Of a stretch of DNA of 49,679 bases, positions 33,190 to 41,437 are shown piece by piece. Below the pieces are notes generated by a model. The model was not told the origin of the DNA. It did no database searches and was given only the letters and a program-made list of their open reading frames with translations. This DNA comes from Bacteroidota bacterium (GTDB lineage: Bacteria > Bacteroidota > Bacteroidia > NS11-12g > UBA955): the NCBI GenBank assembly GCA_030834125.1, contig JAURFW010000015.1, positions 1 to 49,679 of the forward strand. The letters are read 5' to 3'. The translations under genes were made by a program, and so were the position numbers. Each line of letters opens with the position of its first letter. The first letter of the stretch is position 1.

Positions 33190-33948
33190 ATGTCAGCAGA
33201 AGCACAGCTCAAATATCCTGAGATAATTTCAGATCGAATTCCAGAACATGTGGCAATTATTATGGACGGAAATGGACGATGGGCCAGGCAACAAGGTCAC
33301 ATGAGAATTTTCGGACACAAGCACGGGGTTAATGCTGTCAGAAATTCGCTAGAATTTGCTGCTGAGGTTGGTATTAAGTATTTAACATTATACGCGTTTT
33401 CAACTGAAAATTGGAATCGTCCTCAAAGAGAAATAAATGCATTAATGGAGCTTTTAGTGGATACAATTCAAAAAGAGCTTCCGGCATTAATGAAGAATAA
33501 CATCCGGCTAAAGACCATTGGTAATATTCAGATGCTTCCAAAAAAATGTCAAAACCAATTAAAGGAAACCGAGAAAGCAACAGCAGGAAATGATAGAACA
33601 ACATTGATTTTGGCATTAAGTTATAGTGGAAGATGGGATATTATTGAAGCGGTAAAGAAAATTGCCGAACAGGCGAAAAGTGGAGAAATCAACCCTTTAG
33701 AGATCAATGAAAACACATTAAATAATGCTTTGAATACTGCCCAGTACCCTAACCCAGATCTTCTTATAAGAACAAGCGGTGAAATGAGAATTTCTAATTT
33801 CTTACTGTGGGAAATTGCATATTCAGAAATACACTTTACCAAAGTACTTTGGCCTGATTTCAGGAAAGAGCACTTTCTAGAGGCATTAATTGACTACCAA
33901 AGTAGAGAAAGACGCTTTGGTAAAACTTCCGAACAATTAGCAAACTAG
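33190..33948 (+). CDS. uppS: Isoprenyl (undecaprenyl diphosphate) synthase UppS
   Basis: UppS builds the C55 lipid carrier for cell-wall and O-antigen synthesis from FPP and IPP in the cytosol. The 252-residue cis-prenyltransferase has HVAIIMDGNGRWA with the catalytic Asp26, the FGHKHGVNAVR helix, YAFSTENWNRP, and the IPP-binding RTSGEMRISNFLLWEIAYSE near the end. Only 4 nt separate it from the barrel gene upstream, and its stop overlaps the GTG of bamA by one base. This coupling of carrier synthesis with outer-membrane assembly is typical of the phylum. Confidence 0.97.
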   Translation: MSAEAQLKYPEIISDRIPEHVAIIMDGNGRWARQQGHMRIFGHKHGVNAVRNSLEFAAEVGIKYLTLYAFSTENWNRPQREINALMELLVDTIQKELPALMKNNIRLKTIGNIQMLPKKCQNQLKETEKATAGNDRTTLILALSYSGRWDIIEAVKKIAEQAKSGEINPLEINENTLNNALNTAQYPNPDLLIRTSGEMRISNFLLWEIAYSEIHFTKVLWPDFRKEHFLEALIDYQSRERRFGKTSEQLAN

Positions 33949-36578
33949 TGAAAAGAATGAGATATTGGTTCATATTGATCCTTTTCTGTATTGGAGCACC
34001 ATTAACAGCACAAGATACTAATGAAACAGAAAAGGATAGGGAAATTCAAGTGAACCCTAGAATCAGTGATGTTTCCTCAGAAGATAGTATATATGTTAAG
34101 GCCCCACTTGTAGATTACAACTTTGTAGAGCCTCGTGAATATATTATAAAAAATATTGATGTTAAGGAGATAAATGGAAAGGCGGTTCAAAAATCATTAG
34201 TGATATTATATTCTGGTTTATCCATAGGACAAACAATTAAACTTCCTGGTCAAGAAATACCAAAAGCCATAGAAAATATTTGGAAAAGGAATTACTTTTC
34301 GGATATTCAAGTATATTTTTTACCAACAAGTAATGAGGGAGAAATTGTAGTTCAATTCCTCGTTACGGAGCAACCTAAATTAAATGGATATAGATTTCTT
34401 AATATTTCAAACTCTCAGGCAAAATCGCTGAAAGAAGAGTGTGATTTAAGACGAGGAATGTATATCACTCCCAATTTGATTAATAGAACCATCCAGAAAA
34501 TTGAAGCATTTTATTTAGACAAAGGTCATTTTAATGTTAAGGTTATTGTAAAAAGACCAATTGCCAAGAATAAAGATGGCTCTTTAATGGTTGGTTTCGA
34601 AAATTTTGATTTTATAATAGAAAAAGGTCCAAAAGTTAGGGTTTATGATTTTGTATTTAATGGAAATAAAGATGTTCCAGATAAGGACCTTCGAAAAGCA
34701 ATTTCAACCATTAAGAGGCGCAAGTTAAAGTGGAATATTTTTGCAAGTTCTAAATATACTGAGGATAAATTTAAAGAAGGTAAAGCGGAATTAATTACAT
34801 TTTATCAGAAATTAGGTTATCGAGATGCTAGAGTAGTTTCGGATAGCATAACAATGTTTAATGATAAAAGAATATTGGTGCATTTAAACCTTGTAGAAGG
34901 TAATCAATATCGTTTCAGGTCTATCAAGTGGAAGGGTAATGAAAAATATAGAACTTCATTTCTTGATACACTTTTGGGTATTAGAAAGGGCGATGTGTTT
35001 AATCAGTCATTATTGGATGAAAGATTGTTTTCTAATCCTGGCGGTTTCGATATTCAAACCTTGTATATGGATGCTGGATATCTATTTTTTAACATGATGC
35101 CTGTTGAGGTTGGAGTGTTTAATGATAGTATTGATCTTGAGATTAGGATAAATGAAGGACCTCAAGCAGTGATTGGACGTGTTTCATGGTCAGGAAATAC
35201 TAAAACCTCCGATCGTGTGATTTTGAGAGAGGTAAGAACAAAACCGGGAAATAAATTTTCGAGATCAGACATTCAACGTACTATGCGAGATTTAGCCGCT
35301 ATAGGTCTGTTTGATCCAGAACAATTAAACGTTAACCCTAAGCCTAATCCGGCAGATGGTACGGTTGATATAGAATATAAATTAGTTGAAAAGCCTTCAG
35401 ACCAAATTGAATTATCTGGTGGTTGGGGTGGAAATGGATTTAGTACCACACCAACATTAATAGGTACAGCGGGTATTGTATTAAATAATTTCAGTTCACG
35501 TAAATTATTCAATACAAGTTTATGGAACCCGATACCCGCAGGTGATGGTCAAAAATTATCCTTAAGGGCACAGAGTAATGGCACAAACTACCAGGGTTAT
35601 ACATTTTCTTTTACCGAGCCTTGGTTAGGTGGTTATAAACCTACTTCTTTCTCCGTTAGTATTTTCCATACAGTCAATAGTTTTGACTTTAGGCAAAAAG
35701 ACGATCCATTGCGTCAAGTATTTTACAATACTGGTATTAATTTGAGTATTGGAAAGAGATTGAAATGGCCAGATGATTTCTTCAGCATTCAATATTCATT
35801 GAGCTTTCAACAATATAGAATGCAAAATATGGATGGTGGATTTTATGGTTTTCCAACAGGTTTCCAAGGTATATCCTATAATCCGTCTGCTCAAATTGTA
35901 CTTACGAGAACATCTATTAGTGATCCAATCTATCCTACCTCTGGAAGTAAGTTCACTACATCTTTTCAAGCAACACCTCCATTAAGTTTAATGAGTAATA
36001 AAGATTACACTTCAATGGAATTAACTGAAAAATACAAGTGGGCCGAGTTTTACAAGTTCAAATTTGATGCCGAATGGTACACTCCAATTTATAAGAAATT
36101 GGTATTAACTGCTAAAACGCGATTTGGATTTCTTGGATATTACAACAAAGATATTGGTCCAACTTTCTTCGAAAGATTTCAAGTCGGTGGTGCAGGTATT
36201 TTTGGATTTAACATTGCGGCTACTGAGATTATCTCACAACGTGGTTATGATAATTATACCATTTCACAAACGGCAATGGGTAGTTCTGCTGGTGCACCGA
36301 TATTCAATAAATTTACTGTAGAGTTAAGGCAAGCAATTACCACTGGCCAAACCGCTACAGTATATGGATTAGCATTCCTAGAGGCAGGAGATGCTTGGTC
36401 AGATATATCAAAATACAACCCTTTCCAACTAAAGCGTGCTGCCGGTGTTGGAGTAAGGTTGTTTATGCCAATGTTTGGACTTATTGGTCTGGATTATGCT
36501 TGGGGATTTGATTACCGTGATGTTCCTAGAAGCGGAGATATGGGTCAAGTACACTTCTTTATTGGACAGCAATTCTAG
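33948..36578 (+). CDS. bamA: Outer membrane assembly factor BamA
   Basis: BamA is the Omp85 protein that folds and inserts barrels into the outer membrane. The 876-residue protein starts at GTG 33948 (or ATG 33957) with a signal peptide ending near LTAQ. Several POTRA domains follow (about 60-480), with the typical strands VYDFVFNGNKDVPDKDLRKAIS, YRFRSIKWKGNEKY and AVIGRVSWSGNTKTSDRVILREVRT. The barrel contains the VRGF/Y-like loop replaced here by QVGGAGIFGFN and ends HFFIGQQF with terminal Phe. Last gene of the DUF6089-uppS-bamA string. No skp/ompH gene follows, unlike many Bacteroidota, because the convergent EamA gene overlaps its end by 4 bp. Confidence 0.95.
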   Translation: MKRMRYWFILILFCIGAPLTAQDTNETEKDREIQVNPRISDVSSEDSIYVKAPLVDYNFVEPREYIIKNIDVKEINGKAVQKSLVILYSGLSIGQTIKLPGQEIPKAIENIWKRNYFSDIQVYFLPTSNEGEIVVQFLVTEQPKLNGYRFLNISNSQAKSLKEECDLRRGMYITPNLINRTIQKIEAFYLDKGHFNVKVIVKRPIAKNKDGSLMVGFENFDFIIEKGPKVRVYDFVFNGNKDVPDKDLRKAISTIKRRKLKWNIFASSKYTEDKFKEGKAELITFYQKLGYRDARVVSDSITMFNDKRILVHLNLVEGNQYRFRSIKWKGNEKYRTSFLDTLLGIRKGDVFNQSLLDERLFSNPGGFDIQTLYMDAGYLFFNMMPVEVGVFNDSIDLEIRINEGPQAVIGRVSWSGNTKTSDRVILREVRTKPGNKFSRSDIQRTMRDLAAIGLFDPEQLNVNPKPNPADGTVDIEYKLVEKPSDQIELSGGWGGNGFSTTPTLIGTAGIVLNNFSSRKLFNTSLWNPIPAGDGQKLSLRAQSNGTNYQGYTFSFTEPWLGGYKPTSFSVSIFHTVNSFDFRQKDDPLRQVFYNTGINLSIGKRLKWPDDFFSIQYSLSFQQYRMQNMDGGFYGFPTGFQGISYNPSAQIVLTRTSISDPIYPTSGSKFTTSFQATPPLSLMSNKDYTSMELTEKYKWAEFYKFKFDAEWYTPIYKKLVLTAKTRFGFLGYYNKDIGPTFFERFQVGGAGIFGFNIAATEIISQRGYDNYTISQTAMGSSAGAPIFNKFTVELRQAITTGQTATVYGLAFLEAGDAWSDISKYNPFQLKRAAGVGVRLFMPMFGLIGLDYAWGFDYRDVPRSGDMGQVHFFIGQQF

Positions 36579-37528
36579 GTTTTTCTTCCGATAATTAGAT
36601 ATACGGCAAACAGCAAAAAGGATAATCCTACGAATACATTCCAAGTTACCGTTTCATGGTCAAAAATTCCTAATATTACGGCTGTAATTGGAATTATAAA
36701 AGTTGTCGTTGACGCAGTAAGTGGAGGAACAAATTTGATTATCCAATTGAATAAAATCATGCTAACGGCGCTCCCTAGAATTCCTAATACCACAATATAA
36801 AGCAGTGCGTGATTCGCGGATTGAACTAGCTCTCTATTTTCATTGTATTCCCAAAATCCGCCTGGGTAGGAATCCCAAAGGTTACTAATATCGCTGAAGG
36901 ATAGGATAACTCCATAAATGATACCAATGGTAACAAATGGATATGCAGTTTTTACCATATTGGGTAGATGAGATAATTTATTTTTAATGATATTTATATT
37001 CAAGCCATAAAGTGCCGCTGCCAAAAGCGGAAATAGCGCACCTAAACCATCAATAGGCTGGGTGTATGCTAGTAGCGATGGACCAAAGAGAAACACAGCG
37101 CCAATTAATCCCAAAACGACTCCAATAATTCCATTTTTATTCCATTTTTCTCCGTATAGATAAATAGCAAAAAATAAAGTAAACATTGGGGTAAAAGCGT
37201 TTAGAATACCTGAAAGCCCGGATGGAATTCGAGAACCGGCAAATGCAAATAAGAAAGCCGGTATTGCACTACCTAATATTCCTGACGCAGCCAGCCACAA
37301 ATAGTCGCTTTTTTTAATGTATAATTTTCCTGTTAAAGGATTTAACTTCTGAATGAAACTATATTTGATCACCCACGGAAGCAATATAATACCGGCTAAT
37401 ATTAACCTTATTCCAGCAACCTGAGTTGGGTTAAACACTATTAGACCTCTTTTCATTAATAGGAAAGAGCTACCCCAGATAATTCCTAAAACAAGAATTA
37501 TGAGGGTTGAAAGGCCTTTGTATTTCAC
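36575..37528 (-). CDS. EamA/DMT family membrane transporter
   Basis: The 317-residue inner-membrane protein has ten predicted hydrophobic helices in two EamA repeats: GIIWGSSFLLMKRGL and PTQVAGIRLILAGIILLPW in the first, and LLAAALYGLNINIIK and GILGSAVSMILFNWIIKFVPPLTASTTTFIIPITAVILGIFDHE in the second. Such proteins export amino acids, nucleosides or other metabolites; the substrate cannot be told. It begins at GTG 37528. A near-match box (GACTTTTG) ends 4 nt before it. The C-terminus overlaps bamA convergently by 4 bp. Confidence 0.92.
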   Translation of the reverse strand: MKYKGLSTLIILVLGIIWGSSFLLMKRGLIVFNPTQVAGIRLILAGIILLPWVIKYSFIQKLNPLTGKLYIKKSDYLWLAASGILGSAIPAFLFAFAGSRIPSGLSGILNAFTPMFTLFFAIYLYGEKWNKNGIIGVVLGLIGAVFLFGPSLLAYTQPIDGLGALFPLLAAALYGLNINIIKNKLSHLPNMVKTAYPFVTIGIIYGVILSFSDISNLWDSYPGGFWEYNENRELVQSANHALLYIVVLGILGSAVSMILFNWIIKFVPPLTASTTTFIIPITAVILGIFDHETVTWNVFVGLSFLLFAVYLIIGRKT

Positions 37529-37593
37529 TTGGCAAAAGTCGTTTAAATCTTTGAAAATAAATTTATGTCTAAGAAAATCCCGAAATTTGTTTT

Positions 37594-39522
37594 ATGCGTG
37601 TTATTGCGTTTTTGTTCTTTGCCAGTATTTCAATTCTCCAAGCTCAAATTGAAGATGCTTTTTCTTGTGCTTACAAAGCTCAATTTGAAAGAAGACTAAA
37701 CATTGGTAAAAGAGCAAACAACATTGAGTTTTATGGATATGACATTCGTTATCATAGGTGTTTTTGGGAATTAAATCCAAATCAAGGGTCAAACATAAAG
37801 GGAAAGGTACTTTTTCAGTTTAAAATAGAACAGGACTGTGATTCTATCATTTTTGATTTAAATAATGAACTTAGAATTGATTCGATCATTCACTTTGGAA
37901 TAAAAACAAGATTTGATCGCGATGGAGATAAGGTTAAAGTTTTTAGAAGTAATGGTGAGATTTGGAAAAAGGATTTAATCGATAGCTTTCAAGTCTATTA
38001 CGGTGGAAACCCGGCATCTATTTCAGGTGGGTTTGGTGCATATGTTTATGACAATCATGCCACAGGCCCCGTAATTCATACACTTTCCGAACCTTATGGT
38101 GCCCCGTTTTGGTGGCCATGTAAACAGACTCTAAACGACAAAATTGACTCAATAGATATCTATGTATACACAGATAGCAGTTTTAAAGCTGGGTCAAATG
38201 GGGTTTTGGTAGATAGTAAATACACGGATACAGGTTATCATCTTATTCATTGGAAGCACAGATATCCAATTACAACCTATTTGGTGGCCATAGCGGTTAC
38301 TAATTATTCTGAATTTACGGATTACGTTCATTTTCATAATAGGTTAGATTCATTACCAATTGTTAATTATGTGTTTCCACAGTTTTTAGAATCTTCTAAA
38401 ACTCAGGCTAAAGTTACGGTGCCAATGCTTAGGCTATTCGATAGTTTATTCGTCGAATATCCATTTACCAAAGAAAAATACGGACATTCTCAATTTACAT
38501 GGGGAGGTGGTATGGAACATCAGACAATGAGTTTTATGGTGAACTTCTCTTTTGATTTGATAGCGCATGAGTTGGCTCATCAATGGTTTGGGAATTTAAT
38601 TACGTGTGCTTCATGGAATGACCTTTGGTTGAATGAGGGGTTTGCAACTTATCTAACTGCACTTACTCATGAATATTTAATATCTGATGAAGACTTTAAA
38701 AACCAAATGAGAGGTATGCGTGGATCAATAACGGCTGATCCTAATGGAGCTGTATTTCCATCTGATACTTCTATTGTGAACGTTTTATTCAATGGCAGAT
38801 TGAGATATCAAAAAGGGGCATGGTTATTACACATGTTAAGACATAAAATTGGTGATTCCCTTTTTTATGAGGGAAATAGACAATATATAAATGCATTGAA
38901 AGAAAAAGGCTTTGGAACAACTGATGAATATAAAAACATAATGCAGCAGGTTTCGGGAGTTGACTTGGACTTGTTTTTTAATCAATGGTTTTTTGGGGAA
39001 GGACACCCAAATTTAAAAATAAATTGGCGTCAAAGGGCTAATGATGTAAAGGTTGAAATAACACAATCGCCGTCGAACAATAGTGTACCTTTTTGGAAGA
39101 TCCCTGTTCCCTTATTGTTTTCAAATAAAACTCAAACCAAGCTCATCACTTTCTACCCTGATTCGCTTCAACAGTCCTTTGAGATCAAGCTGCCTTTTTC
39201 TGCTGATACAGCTATTTGGGATCCTGAGGTTTCGGTTTTAGCGAAAACATCTTTAGGTGGGGTTAATTTAGATAAGATTCAAGAGGATGAAATTGTAGTA
39301 TTTCCTAATCCGGGTCAAGGAAAATTTAAACTAGTGTCGCGAAATCCAAATATTAATCAAGTAGAAGTGTACAACTCACTTGGACAATTAGTCCTAAAGG
39401 ATGAATTTTATGGAGTACAGAACTGTGACATAAGTTCCAAAAGCCTTAGTGATGGGGTGTTCTACATTCGAATATATACTGACAATTTCGTATATTTGAA
39501 GATATGGTCGTGCGTAAAATAG
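37594..39522 (+). CDS. M1 family aminopeptidase with T9SS type A sorting domain
   Basis: The 642-residue secreted peptidase has a signal peptide (MRVIAFLFFASISILQAQ), an N-terminal M1 saddle domain and the substrate motif WGGGMEHQTMS in place of GAMEN. The zinc site is HELAH (His325, Glu326, His329), with Glu348 18 residues on (LWLNEGF). After about residue 555 comes a short linker and a type A C-terminal sorting domain: VVFPNPGQGKFKLVS, VEVYNSLGQLVL and LSDGVFYIRIYTDN. It is therefore exported by type IX secretion to the cell surface. It heads a three-gene string: the MbnP-like gene begins 19 bp before its stop. A near-match box (GAAATTTG) ends 4 nt before the ATG. Linked function with the copper genes is unknown. 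Confidence 0.93.
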   Translation: MRVIAFLFFASISILQAQIEDAFSCAYKAQFERRLNIGKRANNIEFYGYDIRYHRCFWELNPNQGSNIKGKVLFQFKIEQDCDSIIFDLNNELRIDSIIHFGIKTRFDRDGDKVKVFRSNGEIWKKDLIDSFQVYYGGNPASISGGFGAYVYDNHATGPVIHTLSEPYGAPFWWPCKQTLNDKIDSIDIYVYTDSSFKAGSNGVLVDSKYTDTGYHLIHWKHRYPITTYLVAIAVTNYSEFTDYVHFHNRLDSLPIVNYVFPQFLESSKTQAKVTVPMLRLFDSLFVEYPFTKEKYGHSQFTWGGGMEHQTMSFMVNFSFDLIAHELAHQWFGNLITCASWNDLWLNEGFATYLTALTHEYLISDEDFKNQMRGMRGSITADPNGAVFPSDTSIVNVLFNGRLRYQKGAWLLHMLRHKIGDSLFYEGNRQYINALKEKGFGTTDEYKNIMQQVSGVDLDLFFNQWFFGEGHPNLKINWRQRANDVKVEITQSPSNNSVPFWKIPVPLLFSNKTQTKLITFYPDSLQQSFEIKLPFSADTAIWDPEVSVLAKTSLGGVNLDKIQEDEIVVFPNPGQGKFKLVSRNPNINQVEVYNSLGQLVLKDEFYGVQNCDISSKSLSDGVFYIRIYTDNFVYLKIWSCVK

Positions 39523-40283
39523 TACCCTTTGCAATTGCGTTTTTTGCTTTAATCTTTCAATCATGCGATAAAGAACCCACCAAAAAACCGTTGGATAATT
39601 CTGAAAAATTATTTTCAGTTGAATTTATACCACATGTAGGTGAAAATGATTTACCCCCTTTGGGTGTAAATGATTTTGTGTCAAAGTTTGGTGGTGAATC
39701 TTTCACAGTTAATAATTGGGCAATGTTAATGTCAGATTTTTCTTTAATTACTGAATCAAACGACACAGTGATTTTGGGAGATGGTTACCAATGGGTGAAT
39801 TTTAGAGCAAACAGAACATCCTTTGATTACAAGAATATTCCAACTGGGAATTATAAAGGTATTTATTTTAAACTAGGACTTGACTCCAACATTAACCATG
39901 GTGATCCTACGGTTTGGCCTTCAGATCACCCTTTAAATCCAAATTTGACTGGTCTTCATTGGGGATGGTCTGGTGGTTATATATTCCATGCATTTGAGGG
40001 AATGTTTAAAGCAAATGATACTGCATCATCTTCAGGATTTAGCTTCCATACTGCTACTATGGAGTTTGTTTCAGAATACTTCTTGCCTTTAAACTTTGAA
40101 GTTGGCTCAAATTCGCGGAAAGCTGTCGTTACAGCCGATGCACAACAATATTTTGAGAATCCAAATGGGATACTTTTAATAGAAAAAGCAGTAAGTCATT
40201 CCGCTGGAGAAAGTGAAAAAATATTAATGAATGGGTTGTTAAGTAATGCACAATCTGTTTTTGTTTTAAAAAGTGTTGAATAA
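39504..40283 (+). CDS. MbnP-like copper-binding lipoprotein
   Basis: The 259-residue protein has a lipoprotein signal with Cys21 (LIFQSCDKEP). Its mature region follows the MbnP layout: opening FSVEFIPHVG, an YQWVNFRAN strand, IPTGNYKGIYFKLGLDSNINHG, HPLNPNLTGLHWGWSGGYIFHAFEG (HWGW at 152-155) and a late VTADAQQYFENPNGILL. In MbnP/CorA/MopE proteins a Trp converted to kynurenine plus His residues bind Cu(I), and the conversion is done by the adjacent di-heme enzyme. Both features are available here (Trp153 and Trp155 next to several His). The start may be ATG 39504 or GTG 39510. It overlaps the M1 peptidase gene by 19 bp. Copper binding and modification are inferred from family and neighbour. 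Confidence 0.8.
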   Translation: MVVRKIVPFAIAFFALIFQSCDKEPTKKPLDNSEKLFSVEFIPHVGENDLPPLGVNDFVSKFGGESFTVNNWAMLMSDFSLITESNDTVILGDGYQWVNFRANRTSFDYKNIPTGNYKGIYFKLGLDSNINHGDPTVWPSDHPLNPNLTGLHWGWSGGYIFHAFEGMFKANDTASSSGFSFHTATMEFVSEYFLPLNFEVGSNSRKAVVTADAQQYFENPNGILLIEKAVSHSAGESEKILMNGLLSNAQSVFVLKSVE

Positions 40284-40292
40284 TAGAACCCT

Positions 40293-41414
40293 ATGAAAAA
40301 GTTTAGTTCTATTTTTTTTATACTTGTTGTAATCGTTGCATTTATCGGTTGCGGTAAAGAAGAAAATGCAGAATTAAGCGACTCAAACTTTTCTCCCACC
40401 TTAATTGAGCCTTCAGAAATTTTCCCTGCTGAGTTTGGTATGCCAATTTTACCAGCGGATAACCCATTCACAGAGGAAGGGGTTTACCTTGGTCGAATGT
40501 TGTTTTATGATCCTGTATTGTCAATTGATAGTTCAGTAAGTTGTGCTTCTTGCCATAAGCAAGAATTTGCTTTTGGAGATCCTTTACCTTTGAGCGTTGG
40601 TGTATTTGGTCTGAAAACAGTTAGAAACGCTCCAGCATTATTTAATATGGCGTATTCTCAAAAGTATTTTTGGGATGCAAGGGTGAATCGTTTGCGTGAC
40701 TTGGTTTTCGAACCTATTCAAGCACACAACGAGATGGCAATGACGCTCTCATTATTAGAAGCTAGGTTAGAGGATATACCACGATATAAGGAGTATTTTA
40801 AAAAAGCGTTTAACCACCAGCCCAATGTGATAGATATGTCCCTTGCATTGGAGCAGTTTTTACTATCTATTATAAGTAAGGAATCAAAATTCAATCGATT
40901 TTTCCCAGGAAATAATCCATCGTTATTGACTGCTTCGGAACTAAGAGGTGCTTTTATTTTTAATGGATTGGTTGATTTTGACGAAAATAATATGACCAAG
41001 GGAGCAGACTGTTTTCACTGTCACGGGGGTGAACTTGCTCAACAGAATAACCCATTAATGGGTGGTATTGCAAATAATGGTCTTGATCCTTATCCTACCG
41101 ACTTGGGATATGGAAAAATTACAAATAAGGAACAGGATATGGGAACTTTTAAAGCTCCTTCTCTTTTAAATATTGCCGTCACCGGGCCATATATGCATGA
41201 TGGTCGCTTTACGACGCTAGAACAAGTTATTAACCATTATTCGGACGAGGTTCATTATGAGAACCCGAATATTCATCCGCAGATGAGTGCACATGGTGGC
41301 ATACAATTAAATTTATCTCAACAACAGAAGGATGATCTTCTTGCTTACCTGTTGACTATGACGGATACGGCTTTTCTAAATAACCCAGAATATTCAAATC
41401 CTTTCAAACCGTAA
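40293..41414 (+). CDS. Di-heme cytochrome c peroxidase/MauG family lipoprotein (MbnH-like)
   Basis: The 373-residue protein is a lipoprotein (Cys20, AFIGCGKEE) with two c-type heme sites, CASCH (84-88) and CFHCH (240-244). It also has the family segments LGRMLFYDPVLS, RNAPALFNMAYSQKYFWDARV, FEPIQAHNEM, TFKAPSLLNIAVTGPYMHDGRFTTLEQVINHY and DLLAYLLTMTD. That layout is shared by bacterial cytochrome c peroxidases, MauG and MbnH. Because the gene is 9 nt downstream of an MbnP-like gene, I favour a role oxidising a Trp in that partner rather than peroxide detoxification. It acts in the periplasm, membrane-anchored. Plain CcpA function remains possible. The convergent metH gene ends 23 nt away. Confidence 0.87.
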   Translation: MKKFSSIFFILVVIVAFIGCGKEENAELSDSNFSPTLIEPSEIFPAEFGMPILPADNPFTEEGVYLGRMLFYDPVLSIDSSVSCASCHKQEFAFGDPLPLSVGVFGLKTVRNAPALFNMAYSQKYFWDARVNRLRDLVFEPIQAHNEMAMTLSLLEARLEDIPRYKEYFKKAFNHQPNVIDMSLALEQFLLSIISKESKFNRFFPGNNPSLLTASELRGAFIFNGLVDFDENNMTKGADCFHCHGGELAQQNNPLMGGIANNGLDPYPTDLGYGKITNKEQDMGTFKAPSLLNIAVTGPYMHDGRFTTLEQVINHYSDEVHYENPNIHPQMSAHGGIQLNLSQQQKDDLLAYLLTMTDTAFLNNPEYSNPFKP

Positions 41415-41437
41415 AATATAATTGAGTACGGTTAATC

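Noticed and set aside
37594-41414. Copper genes as part of a methanobactin locus
   Set aside because: No precursor peptide, mbnB/mbnC or dedicated TonB receptor lies next to the MbnP/MbnH-like pair.
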